Shown: positions 1 through 8,621 of the stretch, piece after piece
Layout: every line of letters starts with the position of its first letter
How positions within the stretch are numbered: the first letter of the stretch is position 1
Position numbers and translations under genes: made by a program
Notes under the pieces: model-generated
Databases searched by the model: none
What the model was told of the DNA's origin: nothing
Seen by the model: only the letters and a program-made list of their open reading frames with translations
Source: Candidatus Gastranaerophilales bacterium
GTDB lineage: Bacteria > Cyanobacteriota > Vampirovibrionia > Gastranaerophilales > Gastranaerophilaceae
Direction of reading: 5' to 3'
Assembly: GCA_944323925.1 (NCBI GenBank)
Contig: CALUUI010000011.1
Location: 1-64,000 of the forward strand
DNA: 64,000 nucleotides

Positions 1-156
1 AATGATGACCTAATAAAGTCCAATTTGCCCATTTTTTGTCAATTTTAAAAAATAGGCTCTATCTTAAACACGTTTTACCTTTCAGCCCCTGTTCCCTTAT
101 TATCATTGTCCTATTAATTTATACCTACAAACCCACATTATATTTGAAATTTTACA
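1..156. other. AT-rich region without recognised gene
   Basis: I see no convincing coding frame, RNA or repeat in this stretch at the window edge. It lies downstream of the tRNA-Ala terminator and may be the tail of an intergenic region continuing to the left. Confidence 0.4.
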
Positions 157-183
157 TTAAAAAAGAAACCTTAATTGGTCTCT
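157..183 (-). terminator. Rho-independent terminator of tRNA-Ala
   Basis: On the minus strand AGAGACC and GGTTTCT pair (7 bp, one G-U) around an AATTAA loop and are followed by a run of T. It sits 9 bases after the CCA end of the tRNA, so it probably ends the tRNA transcript. Confidence 0.75.
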
Positions 184-192
184 TTTTATAAA

Positions 193-268
193 TGGTGGAG
201 GCTAGGAGATTCGAACTCCTGACCCTCTGCGTGCAAAACAGATGCTCTACCAACTGAGCTAAGCCCCC
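193..268 (-). tRNA. tRNA-Ala (TGC anticodon)
   Basis: The minus strand folds into a full cloverleaf. The 7-bp acceptor starts GGGGGCT, with one G-U pair. The D arm is GCTC/GAGC, the anticodon loop TTTGCAC gives TGC, and the T arm AGGAG/CTCCT has a TTCGAAT loop. The discriminator is A and the CCA end is encoded. It reads GCN alanine codons. It lies downstream of truB on the same strand but is separated from it by about 130 bp. Confidence 0.95.
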
Positions 269-399
269 ATTTCGGTCTATTCATATTTCAGCATTTCAGG
301 TCAAGATTCCCTGCTTTCTTATTATATTACGCTGATTTTTTTTTGTAAAGCCCATTTTTTAATTTTTTTATTTTTCTTTGAACTTTCTATAAAAGTTTT

Positions 400-1266
400 T
401 TAATGAAATACTTTTTCAGGAATTATAATACCCTCATCTATTCTTCCGATTGCTCTTAACTCTTGTCCATATATTAGTATTATTAATTCGTCTGTTTTTA
501 TCTCTTTACTTTCTTTGTCAAGATTTATTTTCATACCGTTTTGGATTAGTTCGTTTTCTCTATTGTTAAGGCGTATATGAGGAAAACTTAATATTTCTAG
601 TGGTGATATAATTTTTTCTTCAACATTTTCCTTTGTTAAATCTTCTAATTTTATTGATTTGTTTATTTTGAAATCCCCGGCTTTTGTTCTGATAAGTTGG
701 GTTAAGTATCCGCCAACTCCACATTTTTCGCCCAAATCATTTGCTATTGAACGTATATATGTACCTTTTGAACATTCTATTTCAAGTGTACATTCTTGTG
801 CGGCTTCGTTGAAATCAACAAGTTCTATTTTTTCAATGCTTACTTTTCTTGTTGGAATCTTTACTTCTTCACCTACTCTTGCGTATTCATATAATTTTTT
901 ACCTTTTATCTTTATTGCGGAATATATTGGAGGAGTTTGTTCGATTTCTCCCTTGAACGCCTCTAAATATTTTAAAATAGTTGCTTCTGTGATTTTCTCA
1001 TCACTTTTGGCTACAATCTCACCTTCTCTGTCGTATGTTGTTGTTTTGGCTCCAAATTTTATGACTCCGCGATAGGCTTTATCATCGGATAAATATTCTA
1101 TTAATCTTGTAGCTTTGCCTATGCATATTGGTAAAACTCCTTCTGCAAATGGGTCTAATGTTCCTGTATGCCCGATTTGTTTTATCCCTGTTATTTTACG
1201 CAACTTTGCTACGACATCATGCGATGTTATACCTTGGGGTTTATATATATTTAAAAATCCAAACAC
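400..1266 (-). CDS. truB: tRNA pseudouridine(55) synthase TruB
   Basis: Makes pseudouridine 55 in the T loop of tRNAs. The protein has 288 residues, usual for the short bacterial TruB. It carries the family block GHTGTLDPFAEGVLP near residue 32, whose Asp is the catalytic nucleophile, and the downstream KGTYIRSIANDLG block. The start is GTG at 1266; it overlaps the rbfA stop (TAGTG) and has an AAGGTGAG Shine-Dalgarno a few bases upstream, so translation is probably coupled. It is the last gene of the prfA-ylxR-infB-rbfA-truB run; rbfA-truB adjacency behind infB is classic in bacteria. Identification is secure. Confidence 0.97.
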   Translation of the reverse strand: MFGFLNIYKPQGITSHDVVAKLRKITGIKQIGHTGTLDPFAEGVLPICIGKATRLIEYLSDDKAYRGVIKFGAKTTTYDREGEIVAKSDEKITEATILKYLEAFKGEIEQTPPIYSAIKIKGKKLYEYARVGEEVKIPTRKVSIEKIELVDFNEAAQECTLEIECSKGTYIRSIANDLGEKCGVGGYLTQLIRTKAGDFKINKSIKLEDLTKENVEEKIISPLEILSFPHIRLNNRENELIQNGMKINLDKESKEIKTDELIILIYGQELRAIGRIDEGIIIPEKVFH

Positions 1267-1610
1267 TAAATCTCACCTTTTGAGATTTTATCTATTAATT
1301 CCGTTACTTTAGAACCCTTTTCAAGTCCGTCACTATATACAAATTTGATTTCAGGGGTTAATCGTAAACGGATTCTTTTGCCGACCTCGTAACGAACTCT
1401 TGAAGTGTTCTTTTCTATTATTTCACGGTCTTTTTCCACTTGTTCAGGGCTTCCTAAGACACTGTATATAACTTTTGCATACGAATTGTCGTGTGAGACT
1501 TCTATATCAACTATCGAAACAACTCCTGATAGACCTCGGATTTCTTTTCGGATTATATCTGAGATATCTCTCATTAACTCTTTTCTTACACGTTCATTTC
1601 TTAGTGTCAT
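1266..1610 (-). CDS. rbfA: Ribosome-binding factor A
   Basis: Small KH-type protein that matures the 5' end of 16S rRNA in 30S assembly. At 114 residues it has the usual length. It opens with RNERVRKELMRDISDIIRKE, typical of RbfA, and has the later VRYEVGKRIRLRLTPEIKF block around residues 72-90. An AAGGGAAA Shine-Dalgarno precedes the ATG, and the gene begins 23 nt after the infB stop. Its stop overlaps the truB GTG. Nothing odd is seen. Confidence 0.95.
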   Translation of the reverse strand: MTLRNERVRKELMRDISDIIRKEIRGLSGVVSIVDIEVSHDNSYAKVIYSVLGSPEQVEKDREIIEKNTSRVRYEVGKRIRLRLTPEIKFVYSDGLEKGSKVTELIDKISKGEI

Positions 1611-1633
1611 AAATTTCCCTTTTATTATTTGTA

Positions 1634-4168
1634 TTATAAGCTGGTTCTTTCAACTTCTTCAGTTGTAGAAACTTCTATAATATCGCCGACTTCAATATCA
1701 TTCCATTTCGCAAATGAAATACCGCATTCAAAGCCTTGTGCAACTTCTTTAACATCATCCTTGAAACGTTTAAGTTGGTCAATTGCTCCTTTAAATATCT
1801 GTTGACCGTTTCTAATAAGTACTGCACTTTTAGCTCTGATAATTTTACCTTCTGTAACGTAACAACCGGCAATTTTGGTTGTTTTGCCAATAGTAAATAT
1901 TTGACGTACTTCGGCTTTTCCTAATGCGATTTCTTTTACCTCTGGATCAAGAAGTGAAATCATTGTCTTTTCAATGTCTTCAAGAATTTGATAAATAATA
2001 TCATATTTCTTAATTGTAACACCTTCTTTTTCAGCAGCTGCAAGTGCATTAGCATCTTCTTTTACTGTAAATCCTAATATAAGCGCTCCTGAAGCAGATG
2101 CCAACATTACGTCAGCTTCCGAAATATCACCAACACCAACGTGTATAATCTTAGTTATAATTTCTTTTGATTCAAGTTGTGCAATAGCCTGTGATACTGC
2201 CTCTGCAGCTCCGAATGTGTTTGCTTTTATAATAAGATTTAGTTGAGGAATATCTCCGTCTTGATTTTGTACAGCCTCTTTTCTAATATGAGCAGGAAGC
2301 ATTGCATCTAAACGTTTATTACGTTCTTTTTCTTTTCGTTTTTCAATGATTGATTTCATTTCTTTTTCGTTTTGAACAACTTCAAAATAGTCCCCAGCTT
2401 GAGGTACTTCTGTTAAACCTAATATTTCAACAGGAGTAGATGGCTCTGCTTTTGTAATTCTTTCACCTGAATCTGATAAAAGCGCCCTAACTCTGCCGCA
2501 AGCTGTTCCTACAACAATACAATTTCCTGTTCTTAATGTTCCGTTTTGAACTAATAGTGTTGCAACAGGTCCTTTACCTTTATCTAAGTCAGCTTCAATT
2601 ACTACTCCACTTGCTTCTGCTTTTGGATTTGCTTTTAAATCAAGTACGTCTGCTAATAGCAATATATATTCAAGTAGCTCATCTATACCTTGACCTTGAA
2701 GTGCAGAAACTTTAACTGCAATAGTGTCTCCGCCCCATTCTTCAGGAACTAAACCGTGTTCTGTTAATTGTTGCAATACTTTACCAGGGTCTGCTCCCGG
2801 TTTATCTATTTTGTTTACTGCAACAATAATTGGTACCTCTGCAGCTTTGGCGTGGTTTATTGCTTCTATTGTTTGAGGCATTATACCATCATCTGCAGCG
2901 ACTACTAATATTGCGATATCAGTAGCTTTTGCACCTCTTGCACGCATTTCCGTGAATGCTTCGTGACCAGGGGTATCTACAAAGACTATCTTCTTTTCTT
3001 TTTTGTTATCAAGATAGACAGTATATGCACCAATTGATTGTGTTATTCCACCAACCTCTGTTGCAACAATTTTGTGTTTTGATGCTCGTATACTATCTAA
3101 TAATGTTGTTTTACCGTGGTCTACGTGACCCATAATACTTACTACAGGGGCTCTTTTCTTTAATAACTTTTTATCTACTTCACTTAGCGCTTTATTTTTT
3201 TCCTCTTTTTCTAATTCTTCTTCCATATAAGCATCTAAGTCTTCGTCTAGTATTTCTAAGCCATATTCTGTACAAACTTTTTTAATTACTTCTACATCAA
3301 TTAGCTGGTTAACAGTTGCCATTATTCCTTGGAACATTAAGAATTTAACAATTTCAGCAGGTGTTTTTTGAATTTTTTCTGCTAGTTCATTAATTGTCAT
3401 GGCTTGATTTACTACAATTTGTTTGACTGCAGCTACTTCATTTTCCTTGTGTACTTTCTTTTTATGTTTATGTGCTGCGGTTTTTTCTAATGATATTCTT
3501 TCTTGTTCTTCTTGTTTAGAATTGTAATCTTTGTCTTTTTTCTTATTTTCTTTTTTCTTTGAGAATCCTTTATTATCGTATATTTCTTGTGGTATTATAC
3601 GTCTTTCAACAAGTTTTTTTTCTTGGTTAGATTCTTTTTTTAATTGTTTTTTTTCGTTGTCATTATTGTTAGAATTATTACGTTCAACTTTTTCTATAAG
3701 TGGCTTTTGTGGACTTTTTCTAACAATTTCTATTCTACTTGTTTTTTTTGTTGGATATTCAATCTTGGTATGTTCAACTTTTACAACTTTTTTCTCATTT
3801 TGTTTAGGTTGTTCTTCTTTTGATTCTGTTTTGGGGGGTTCTTTTTTCTTTACAATTTCGATTAAAGGTTTATTTTGTTTTTGTTCTATTTTATTATCAA
3901 TTTCTTGATTTTTAGAATCTTTAATTTCTGTTTCATTGTTTTCAGTCGTTTCTGCAGTTTTTATTTTCTTTACTACAAATGCTTTAGGTTTTTTGGCGGT
4001 GCTTCCGCTTTTTGCCCCAAGATGTTCTTTTAAGCGTCTTATTTGTTGAGGAGTTACCACATTGGAATGCGACTTAACTGTGATAGATATTTCTGCAAAT
4101 TTTTCTATCACTTCTTTGCTTGTCATTCCTAGTTCTTTTGCTAATTCACTTACTCTGGTATTCTCCAT
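1634..4168 (-). CDS. infB: Translation initiation factor IF-2
   Basis: GTPase that brings fMet-tRNA to the 30S subunit and promotes subunit joining. It has 844 residues. There is an IF2_N-like start (VSELAKELGMTSKEVIEKF), then a low-complexity Lys/Glu/Asn-rich linker of about 200 residues, then a second IF2_N-like segment. The G domain starts near residue 345 with G1 GHVDHGKTT, G3 DTPGHE and G4 NKID. Domains II-IV complete the C-terminal half. Its first 23 nt overlap ylxR, which suggests coupling. The linker is built almost entirely of AAA/GAA/AAT codons, so its length probably varies between relatives. Confidence 0.98.
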   Translation of the reverse strand: MENTRVSELAKELGMTSKEVIEKFAEISITVKSHSNVVTPQQIRRLKEHLGAKSGSTAKKPKAFVVKKIKTAETTENNETEIKDSKNQEIDNKIEQKQNKPLIEIVKKKEPPKTESKEEQPKQNEKKVVKVEHTKIEYPTKKTSRIEIVRKSPQKPLIEKVERNNSNNNDNEKKQLKKESNQEKKLVERRIIPQEIYDNKGFSKKKENKKKDKDYNSKQEEQERISLEKTAAHKHKKKVHKENEVAAVKQIVVNQAMTINELAEKIQKTPAEIVKFLMFQGIMATVNQLIDVEVIKKVCTEYGLEILDEDLDAYMEEELEKEEKNKALSEVDKKLLKKRAPVVSIMGHVDHGKTTLLDSIRASKHKIVATEVGGITQSIGAYTVYLDNKKEKKIVFVDTPGHEAFTEMRARGAKATDIAILVVAADDGIMPQTIEAINHAKAAEVPIIVAVNKIDKPGADPGKVLQQLTEHGLVPEEWGGDTIAVKVSALQGQGIDELLEYILLLADVLDLKANPKAEASGVVIEADLDKGKGPVATLLVQNGTLRTGNCIVVGTACGRVRALLSDSGERITKAEPSTPVEILGLTEVPQAGDYFEVVQNEKEMKSIIEKRKEKERNKRLDAMLPAHIRKEAVQNQDGDIPQLNLIIKANTFGAAEAVSQAIAQLESKEIITKIIHVGVGDISEADVMLASASGALILGFTVKEDANALAAAEKEGVTIKKYDIIYQILEDIEKTMISLLDPEVKEIALGKAEVRQIFTIGKTTKIAGCYVTEGKIIRAKSAVLIRNGQQIFKGAIDQLKRFKDDVKEVAQGFECGISFAKWNDIEVGDIIEVSTTEEVERTSL

Positions 4169-4394
4169 TAATAAATAATCCTTTCAATTCTTGTGAAGTC
4201 TTCAAGGCTTTATTTAATTTATTTTTCTTAAAAGATTTCACTATACACATTTGATTATAACAAAGATATGCTGATCTGCCAAATGTCTTGGAATCTGGCG
4301 ATAAGATTACCTTTCCGGTTTTATATTCTTTTGTCAGTTTAAGCATTTTATTTGCTTCTTCAAGTTTGCCACAACCAACACATTTTCGCAACAT
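4146..4394 (-). CDS. ylxR: YlxR/RnpM family RNA-binding protein (DUF448)
   Basis: 82-residue protein with the YlxR opening RKCVGCG and the central GRSAYLCYNQMC segment (RxAYxC). Members bind RNA; in Bacillus the family has been linked to RNase P modulation (RnpM). The usual place is between nusA and infB. Here it keeps infB (23-nt overlap), but the gene before it is prfA, whose stop directly abuts its ATG. No nusA or rimP is in the window. The family call is firm; the role in this organism is inferred. Confidence 0.9.
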   Translation of the reverse strand: MLRKCVGCGKLEEANKMLKLTKEYKTGKVILSPDSKTFGRSAYLCYNQMCIVKSFKKNKLNKALKTSQELKGLFINGEYQSK

Positions 4395-5477
4395 TTATAC
4401 GCCTTCCGCTAATTTTTCCAGTTTTAATTTTTGGTCATATTCTGTCAGAAGGTTAATCAGTTCATCTAAATCACCTTCTATTACTGTCCAAACATTTAGG
4501 TTGTGGTTAATTCTATGATCAGTTAGTCTTCCTTGAGGGAAATTATAAGTTCTGATTCGTTCACTTCTATCTCCTGTACCGACTTGTGATCGTCTTAAAT
4601 CAGTTATTTCTTGAGTTTGTTTTTGTAGTTCCAAATCATATAATTTAGCTTTAAGAATTTCTAACGCACGTTCTTTATTTTGAAGTTGAGAACGTTCTTC
4701 TGTACAGAAAATCATAATACCTGTTGGTTTGTGGAAAATACGAACAGCCGTTTCAACTTTGTTAACGTTTTGTCCACCTGCACCACCGGAACGAGCAGTT
4801 GATATTTCACAATCATTTAGATTAAGATTTACTTCTACATCGGTTACTTCCGGCATAACGGCTACCGTTGCGGTAGAAGTATGAACTCTTCCTTGAGATT
4901 CCGTTTCTGGAACACGTTGTACTCTATGAACGCCTGATTCGTATTTTAGTTTTGAATAAATACTGTCACCTTTCATTGAGATAATTACTTCTGAAACCCC
5001 ACCTGCTTCACATTCGTTTTTTGATAGTATTTGTGTTTGCCAGCCTTGCTTATCGGCATATTTTATATACATCCTCATTAAATCGCCTGCAAAGATATTT
5101 GCTTCATCGCCGCCTGCTCCGCCTCTGATTTCAAGCATAATATCTTTATCATCCATAGGATCTCTGGGAAGTAGAAGAATTTTCATTTTTTCTTCGTATT
5201 CTGCGATTTTCTTTTCATTTTCTTCAATTTCTGCCTTCATAAATGATTTCATCTCAGGATCATTTTCGGCATACATTATTTCTTTGGCTTCTTCTATATC
5301 TTTTGTTGCTTTTTGCCACTCGTAATATAGTTCTACTGTTTCTTCCATTGATTTACGTTGTTTGGATAAATCTCTGAATTTGTTATAATCTGCTATAACA
5401 TTAGGATCCATTAGGGTTTCGCCAAGTTCTATATATTTTTTTTCTATTTGTTTTATTTTATCTAACATATCCTGCAT
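4395..5477 (-). CDS. prfA: Peptide chain release factor 1
   Basis: Reads UAA and UAG stop codons and triggers peptide release. The 360 residues are the usual RF1 length. The codon-recognition tripeptide has the RF1 form P-x-T (VPETESQGR) rather than the SPF of RF2. The GGQ motif lies in [18 protein letters not shown] near residue 235; its Gln is normally methylated by PrmC, which is not seen here. A minus-strand TATAAT box about 28 nt upstream and a GAGG Shine-Dalgarno 9 nt before the ATG suggest this is the first gene of the translation operon. Confidence 0.97.
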   Translation of the reverse strand: MQDMLDKIKQIEKKYIELGETLMDPNVIADYNKFRDLSKQRKSMEETVELYYEWQKATKDIEEAKEIMYAENDPEMKSFMKAEIEENEKKIAEYEEKMKILLLPRDPMDDKDIMLEIRGGAGGDEANIFAGDLMRMYIKYADKQGWQTQILSKNECEAGGVSEVIISMKGDSIYSKLKYESGVHRVQRVPETESQGRVHTSTATVAVMPEVTDVEVNLNLNDCEISTARSGGAGGQNVNKVETAVRIFHKPTGIMIFCTEERSQLQNKERALEILKAKLYDLELQKQTQEITDLRRSQVGTGDRSERIRTYNFPQGRLTDHRINHNLNVWTVIEGDLDELINLLTEYDQKLKLEKLAEGV

Positions 5478-5562
5478 AGTCTTGTCCTCATTTCTTTAAT
5501 TTTATTATAACAGAAACAGATTGGACGTAAATAAATACTATATTCAGTTAATGATTTCGTAA

Positions 5563-5589
5563 TAAAAAAGCGGAACTTATGTTCCGCTT
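5563..5589 (-). terminator. Rho-independent terminator of the adhesin gene
   Basis: Perfect 9-bp stem AAGCGGAAC/GTTCCGCTT with a 4-nt loop, followed by T residues on the minus strand, 27 bp after the adhesin stop. It also separates the adhesin from the prfA promoter. Confidence 0.9.
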
Positions 5590-5615
5590 ATATTTTATAA
5601 CCTGAGATTATTAAT

Positions 5616-7814
5616 TTATTTTGAAAGTTTATTAACAATTTTCTTTAAATCAGTAATCTCTTTTTTAAGAGCCTTGATTTCTTTGTCTTGATTATTAACA
5701 CGAATTGTTAGTTCTTTGATTCTTTGGTTGTCATTAGAAACGATTTTGATATTATCAGCTAATTGTTCCGCCAGTTTTTTGATTTTTGAATCAAGTTCTT
5801 TCAGAGCATTTATCATAGTAAAGAACATGTCTTCGTGTCTGATTTGCAGATAACCGTTTTCGTCTTTAGTAACGGCGTTAGGGAAGACTTTTTGAAGCTC
5901 TTGAGCGATAACACCAACGTGCGGAGTTTTTAGATCATCTTTTTTGAATGTATAATCATAGATTTTTAACCGATTAATCTTATCCATAGCATCCAAGTTT
6001 TCGCCTATGATGTCTTTAAGACGTCGGTCTGATGAACGATATGGTGAAAGATATGATGACATTTCGTCTTGATTGCTATGGTAAATAAAATTCGCATCCC
6101 CTCCTTTTGTTTCCTTAAGCCTTGTCATATGATTCTTAGATTGCCAATCTATATTTATGTATACTCTTGATACATAATCTGTAGGCGCTCCAAGATCATT
6201 ACGTGAACCTAGGAATGAATATTTCCCAACAACAAGATTCCCAGGAATATATACAGTGGTTGATGAATTCCCAAGTACAATTTGGTTGTTGGCGGTAGTT
6301 ACCGCCCCATAGCCAATAGCTGCTGAGTTTGAGTGTGATGCATTAGCTTGATTACCAATGGCTATTGAAGAAGTTGACGCATTTGCAGTGTTACCAATTG
6401 CAATAGAAGACTTTCCTTGTGCATTTGCATATCGTCCCAAGGCAGTTGCATTAACTCCGGGTGCATTAGCAAAAGCTCCAAGTGCTGTTGAACTATCAGA
6501 TTTTGCATTTGCCCCGCATCCAATCGCTGTAGCATAAGAACTTTTAGTTTTTGCATCTGCTCCAATAGCTATAGAAGATCCTGCACTGGTATTTGTGTTA
6601 GTTCCAATTGCAACGGAATATTCTTTTGCACTTGCAGTATTACCAATTGCAATTGCCTCTGTCCCTGCTGCACTTGCAGTATTACCAATGCTTATAGAAT
6701 TTGAGCCGCTGGCAATAGCATATCCAATAGCAATAGAGTCATCTCCGCTTGCTGTTGGTTTGAAGCCGAGTGCTGTTGAGTTAGCACCGTCAGCAATAGC
6801 AGTGTGTCCTATTGCCACAGCACGATTGTTAAGAGCTTGTGCGTAGTAGCCGTAAGCTGATGTTTCTGCGTGCGTTGTATTAGTATAAGTTCCTGAAGCT
6901 ATAGAGTAATTACCTTCTGCATTAGCATAAAACCCGACAGCTGTTGAATGGTTTCCTGTATCAGAAGTGCTACCTCCTGCTTTAGCCATATGTCCAAGTG
7001 CAGTTGAGTAGTTTGCAACTGCATTAGCTCCTGAACCCAGAGCAGTACAGCATGCATATTTCGCTGTAGTTTCCCGTCCAAGAGCGGTTGAACCCTCGCC
7101 ATATGCGTATGCATTTGTTCCAAGAGCTGTTGAACCCTTGGCATCCGCAATAGAGAAATATCCGACAGATGTTGAGATTTCTCCGTTAGCGTTAGCCATT
7201 TGTCCTAAAGCTGTCGATTCTCGTCCTGTTGCTTTTGTTCCAGGACCGACTGCTGTTGCTTGGTCTCCTGTTACATTTGAGCCGAAACCTATTGATATAG
7301 CATAAGTGTTTAAAGCACTGACGTTTCGGCCAATAGCTATACTATATTGATTTTGCGCAATAGCTGATGAGCCCATTGCTATTGCTGCATAGTCAGCTGC
7401 ATTCGCGTTTGAACCGATTGATATACTCTCAGAGCCTGTATTTTCTATATTTTGTCCTAACGATAGACTATTTGTATTGCTTAACATTAATATACCGGCC
7501 TTTGTGTTTTCGTGTAAAAAGCCGATCTGAGGATAGTTTCCGCTTGAGGAGATAGTTAACTTAGGAATATTAGCTCCCATCGTACCTATATCACCATTAT
7601 CACCGCCTATTACTGCGGATATTACAGACTGGTTCATGTTGTAGCCAATATTACCACCTGTTAAGCTAGTCCACAAACACCCGCCTGAACCGCTTCCTAA
7701 TGATTTCTTTGTTATCATTGGTGCAGATAGTGCCATAACTACTGCGACAACCAGCATTACGACCATCATTTCCATTAATGAAAATCCGCTCTTAATTCGT
7801 AAAAATTTTATCAT
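5616..7814 (-). CDS. Prepilin-like protein with YadA-type head repeats and S74 chaperone
   Basis: 732 residues in three parts. (1) A type IV prepilin leader and helix: a short basic leader ending in G, then FSLMEMMVVMLVVAVVMAL, with a Glu at about position 5 of the mature chain. (2) Roughly residues 100-520 form many 14-residue repeats of the kind AIAIGxxAxAxGxxSTALG, as in the YadA/Hia head beta-roll of trimeric autotransporters. (3) From S594 there is an S74 intramolecular chaperone domain opening SSDRRLKD and containing HVGVIAQELQKVFP, then a C-terminal coiled coil (about 670-732). S74 domains in phage tail fibres trimerise the fibre and cut themselves off before the conserved Ser. The inferred role is a surface fibre mounted on a pilus or pseudopilus. 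A GAGG Shine-Dalgarno lies 6 nt before the ATG. Confidence 0.85.
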   Translation of the reverse strand: MIKFLRIKSGFSLMEMMVVMLVVAVVMALSAPMITKKSLGSGSGGCLWTSLTGGNIGYNMNQSVISAVIGGDNGDIGTMGANIPKLTISSSGNYPQIGFLHENTKAGILMLSNTNSLSLGQNIENTGSESISIGSNANAADYAAIAMGSSAIAQNQYSIAIGRNVSALNTYAISIGFGSNVTGDQATAVGPGTKATGRESTALGQMANANGEISTSVGYFSIADAKGSTALGTNAYAYGEGSTALGRETTAKYACCTALGSGANAVANYSTALGHMAKAGGSTSDTGNHSTAVGFYANAEGNYSIASGTYTNTTHAETSAYGYYAQALNNRAVAIGHTAIADGANSTALGFKPTASGDDSIAIGYAIASGSNSISIGNTASAAGTEAIAIGNTASAKEYSVAIGTNTNTSAGSSIAIGADAKTKSSYATAIGCGANAKSDSSTALGAFANAPGVNATALGRYANAQGKSSIAIGNTANASTSSIAIGNQANASHSNSAAIGYGAVTTANNQIVLGNSSTTVYIPGNLVVGKYSFLGSRNDLGAPTDYVSRVYINIDWQSKNHMTRLKETKGGDANFIYHSNQDEMSSYLSPYRSSDRRLKDIIGENLDAMDKINRLKIYDYTFKKDDLKTPHVGVIAQELQKVFPNAVTKDENGYLQIRHEDMFFTMINALKELDSKIKKLAEQLADNIKIVSNDNQRIKELTIRVNNQDKEIKALKKEITDLKKIVNKLSK

Positions 7815-8117
7815 TACTATCCTCGCTATTTTGTCTGTATGTTTTTTGTTGCACTAAAAATGTATAGTACCAATGTTTACTAGTACTATATATCTCTATT
7901 TATAAATGTGGACGCTATTGTCCCATATTGTGTGCTTGCCATATTTATTCATATTGCTCTGCGGCAAATAGTTGCCTCTTTTTATAATTATAATAGTTGT
8001 TGAGCTTTTTTGCAATATATTGTAGCCTATCTGTGTATTTATTTTAAAATTGTTACATTTATTCAGAAGGATTATATCTGATTGACAAGTGTGCGTTTAA
8101 AGTTATAAAATTGGGCT
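7815..8117. promoter_or_regulatory. Divergent intergenic region with 8-bp inverted repeat
   Basis: About 300 bp between the adhesin (minus) and folK (plus). TATAGTAC (7863-7870) and GTACTATA (7883-7890) form a perfect inverted repeat with a 12-nt spacer, about 50-75 bp upstream of the adhesin start, so it could be an operator or overlap its promoter. The folK promoter lies at the other end. No small gene was recognised in the remaining bases. Confidence 0.4.
8082..8111 (+). promoter_or_regulatory. folK promoter, predicted leaderless
   Basis: TTGACA (8082-8087), an 18-nt spacer and TAAAAT (8106-8111; the longer TATAAAAT starts at 8104). The ATG at 8118 follows after only 6 nt, where transcription should begin. 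There is no Shine-Dalgarno. Confidence 0.7.
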
Positions 8118-8621
8118 ATGGCAACTGTGTATTTATGTTTAGGTTCTAATCAAGGTGATAGAATCGGTTATATTCAGCAAGCGGCGTCCCTTTTGAAAGC
8201 TACTGAGGGTATAAATATTGTTACAACGTCTTCTTTTTATGAAACTGAGCCTTGGGGCATGGAAAGTGAAAATCTCTTTGTTAATGCGGTGATGCAGATT
8301 AATACTTCACTTTCTCCTGTTGATTTGTTAAATTCTATTGAATTTATTGAAAGAACCTTAGGACGATTGGATAAGTCTGTAAATAATGATTATTCGGACA
8401 GGTGTATTGATATTGATATAATTTTTTATGATAACCAAATAATTGATATTCCCCAATTAACGATTCCACATCCTCGTTTTCATCAGCGTGCTTTCATGAT
8501 TGTACCAATGCTTGAAATAGCTCAAGATTTTATTCATCCTGTTTTTAAAAAGACGGTTTCGAACCTGTATGACGAGTTAGAAAATCCTGAAATGGTATGT
8601 CTTTATGGTGCTAGGTTGTAG
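8118..8621 (+). CDS. folK: 2-amino-4-hydroxy-6-hydroxymethyldihydropteridine pyrophosphokinase
   Basis: HPPK of folate synthesis: transfers pyrophosphate from ATP to the pterin alcohol before joining with p-aminobenzoate. The 167 residues include the family marks YLCLGSNQGDR at the N-terminus, NAV(M)QI, the RTLGR loop, the acidic Mg-binding DRCIDIDIIFYD and IPHPRFHQRAFMIVPM. The usual neighbours folP and folB are absent. Its last 17 nt overlap the next gene, so the two are probably co-translated. The start codon lies right after a strong promoter, suggesting a leaderless mRNA. Confidence 0.96.
   Translation: MATVYLCLGSNQGDRIGYIQQAASLLKATEGINIVTTSSFYETEPWGMESENLFVNAVMQINTSLSPVDLLNSIEFIERTLGRLDKSVNNDYSDRCIDIDIIFYDNQIIDIPQLTIPHPRFHQRAFMIVPMLEIAQDFIHPVFKKTVSNLYDELENPEMVCLYGARL

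Noticed and set aside
3531-3908. Phe/Ser-rich antisense ORF inside infB
   Set aside because: It results from the Lys/Glu-rich linker read on the other strand.
6595-7150. ORFs of 60-83 codons overlapping the adhesin repeats in other frames
   Set aside because: They are by-products of the repeat unit, with Leu/Gln or Ala/Pro periodicity and no start signals.
6300-7440. Regular repeats that could suggest a CRISPR array or tandem DNA repeats
   Set aside because: The period is about 42 bp, in frame, and degenerate at DNA level; it codes for YadA-like 14-residue repeats in an intact ORF.
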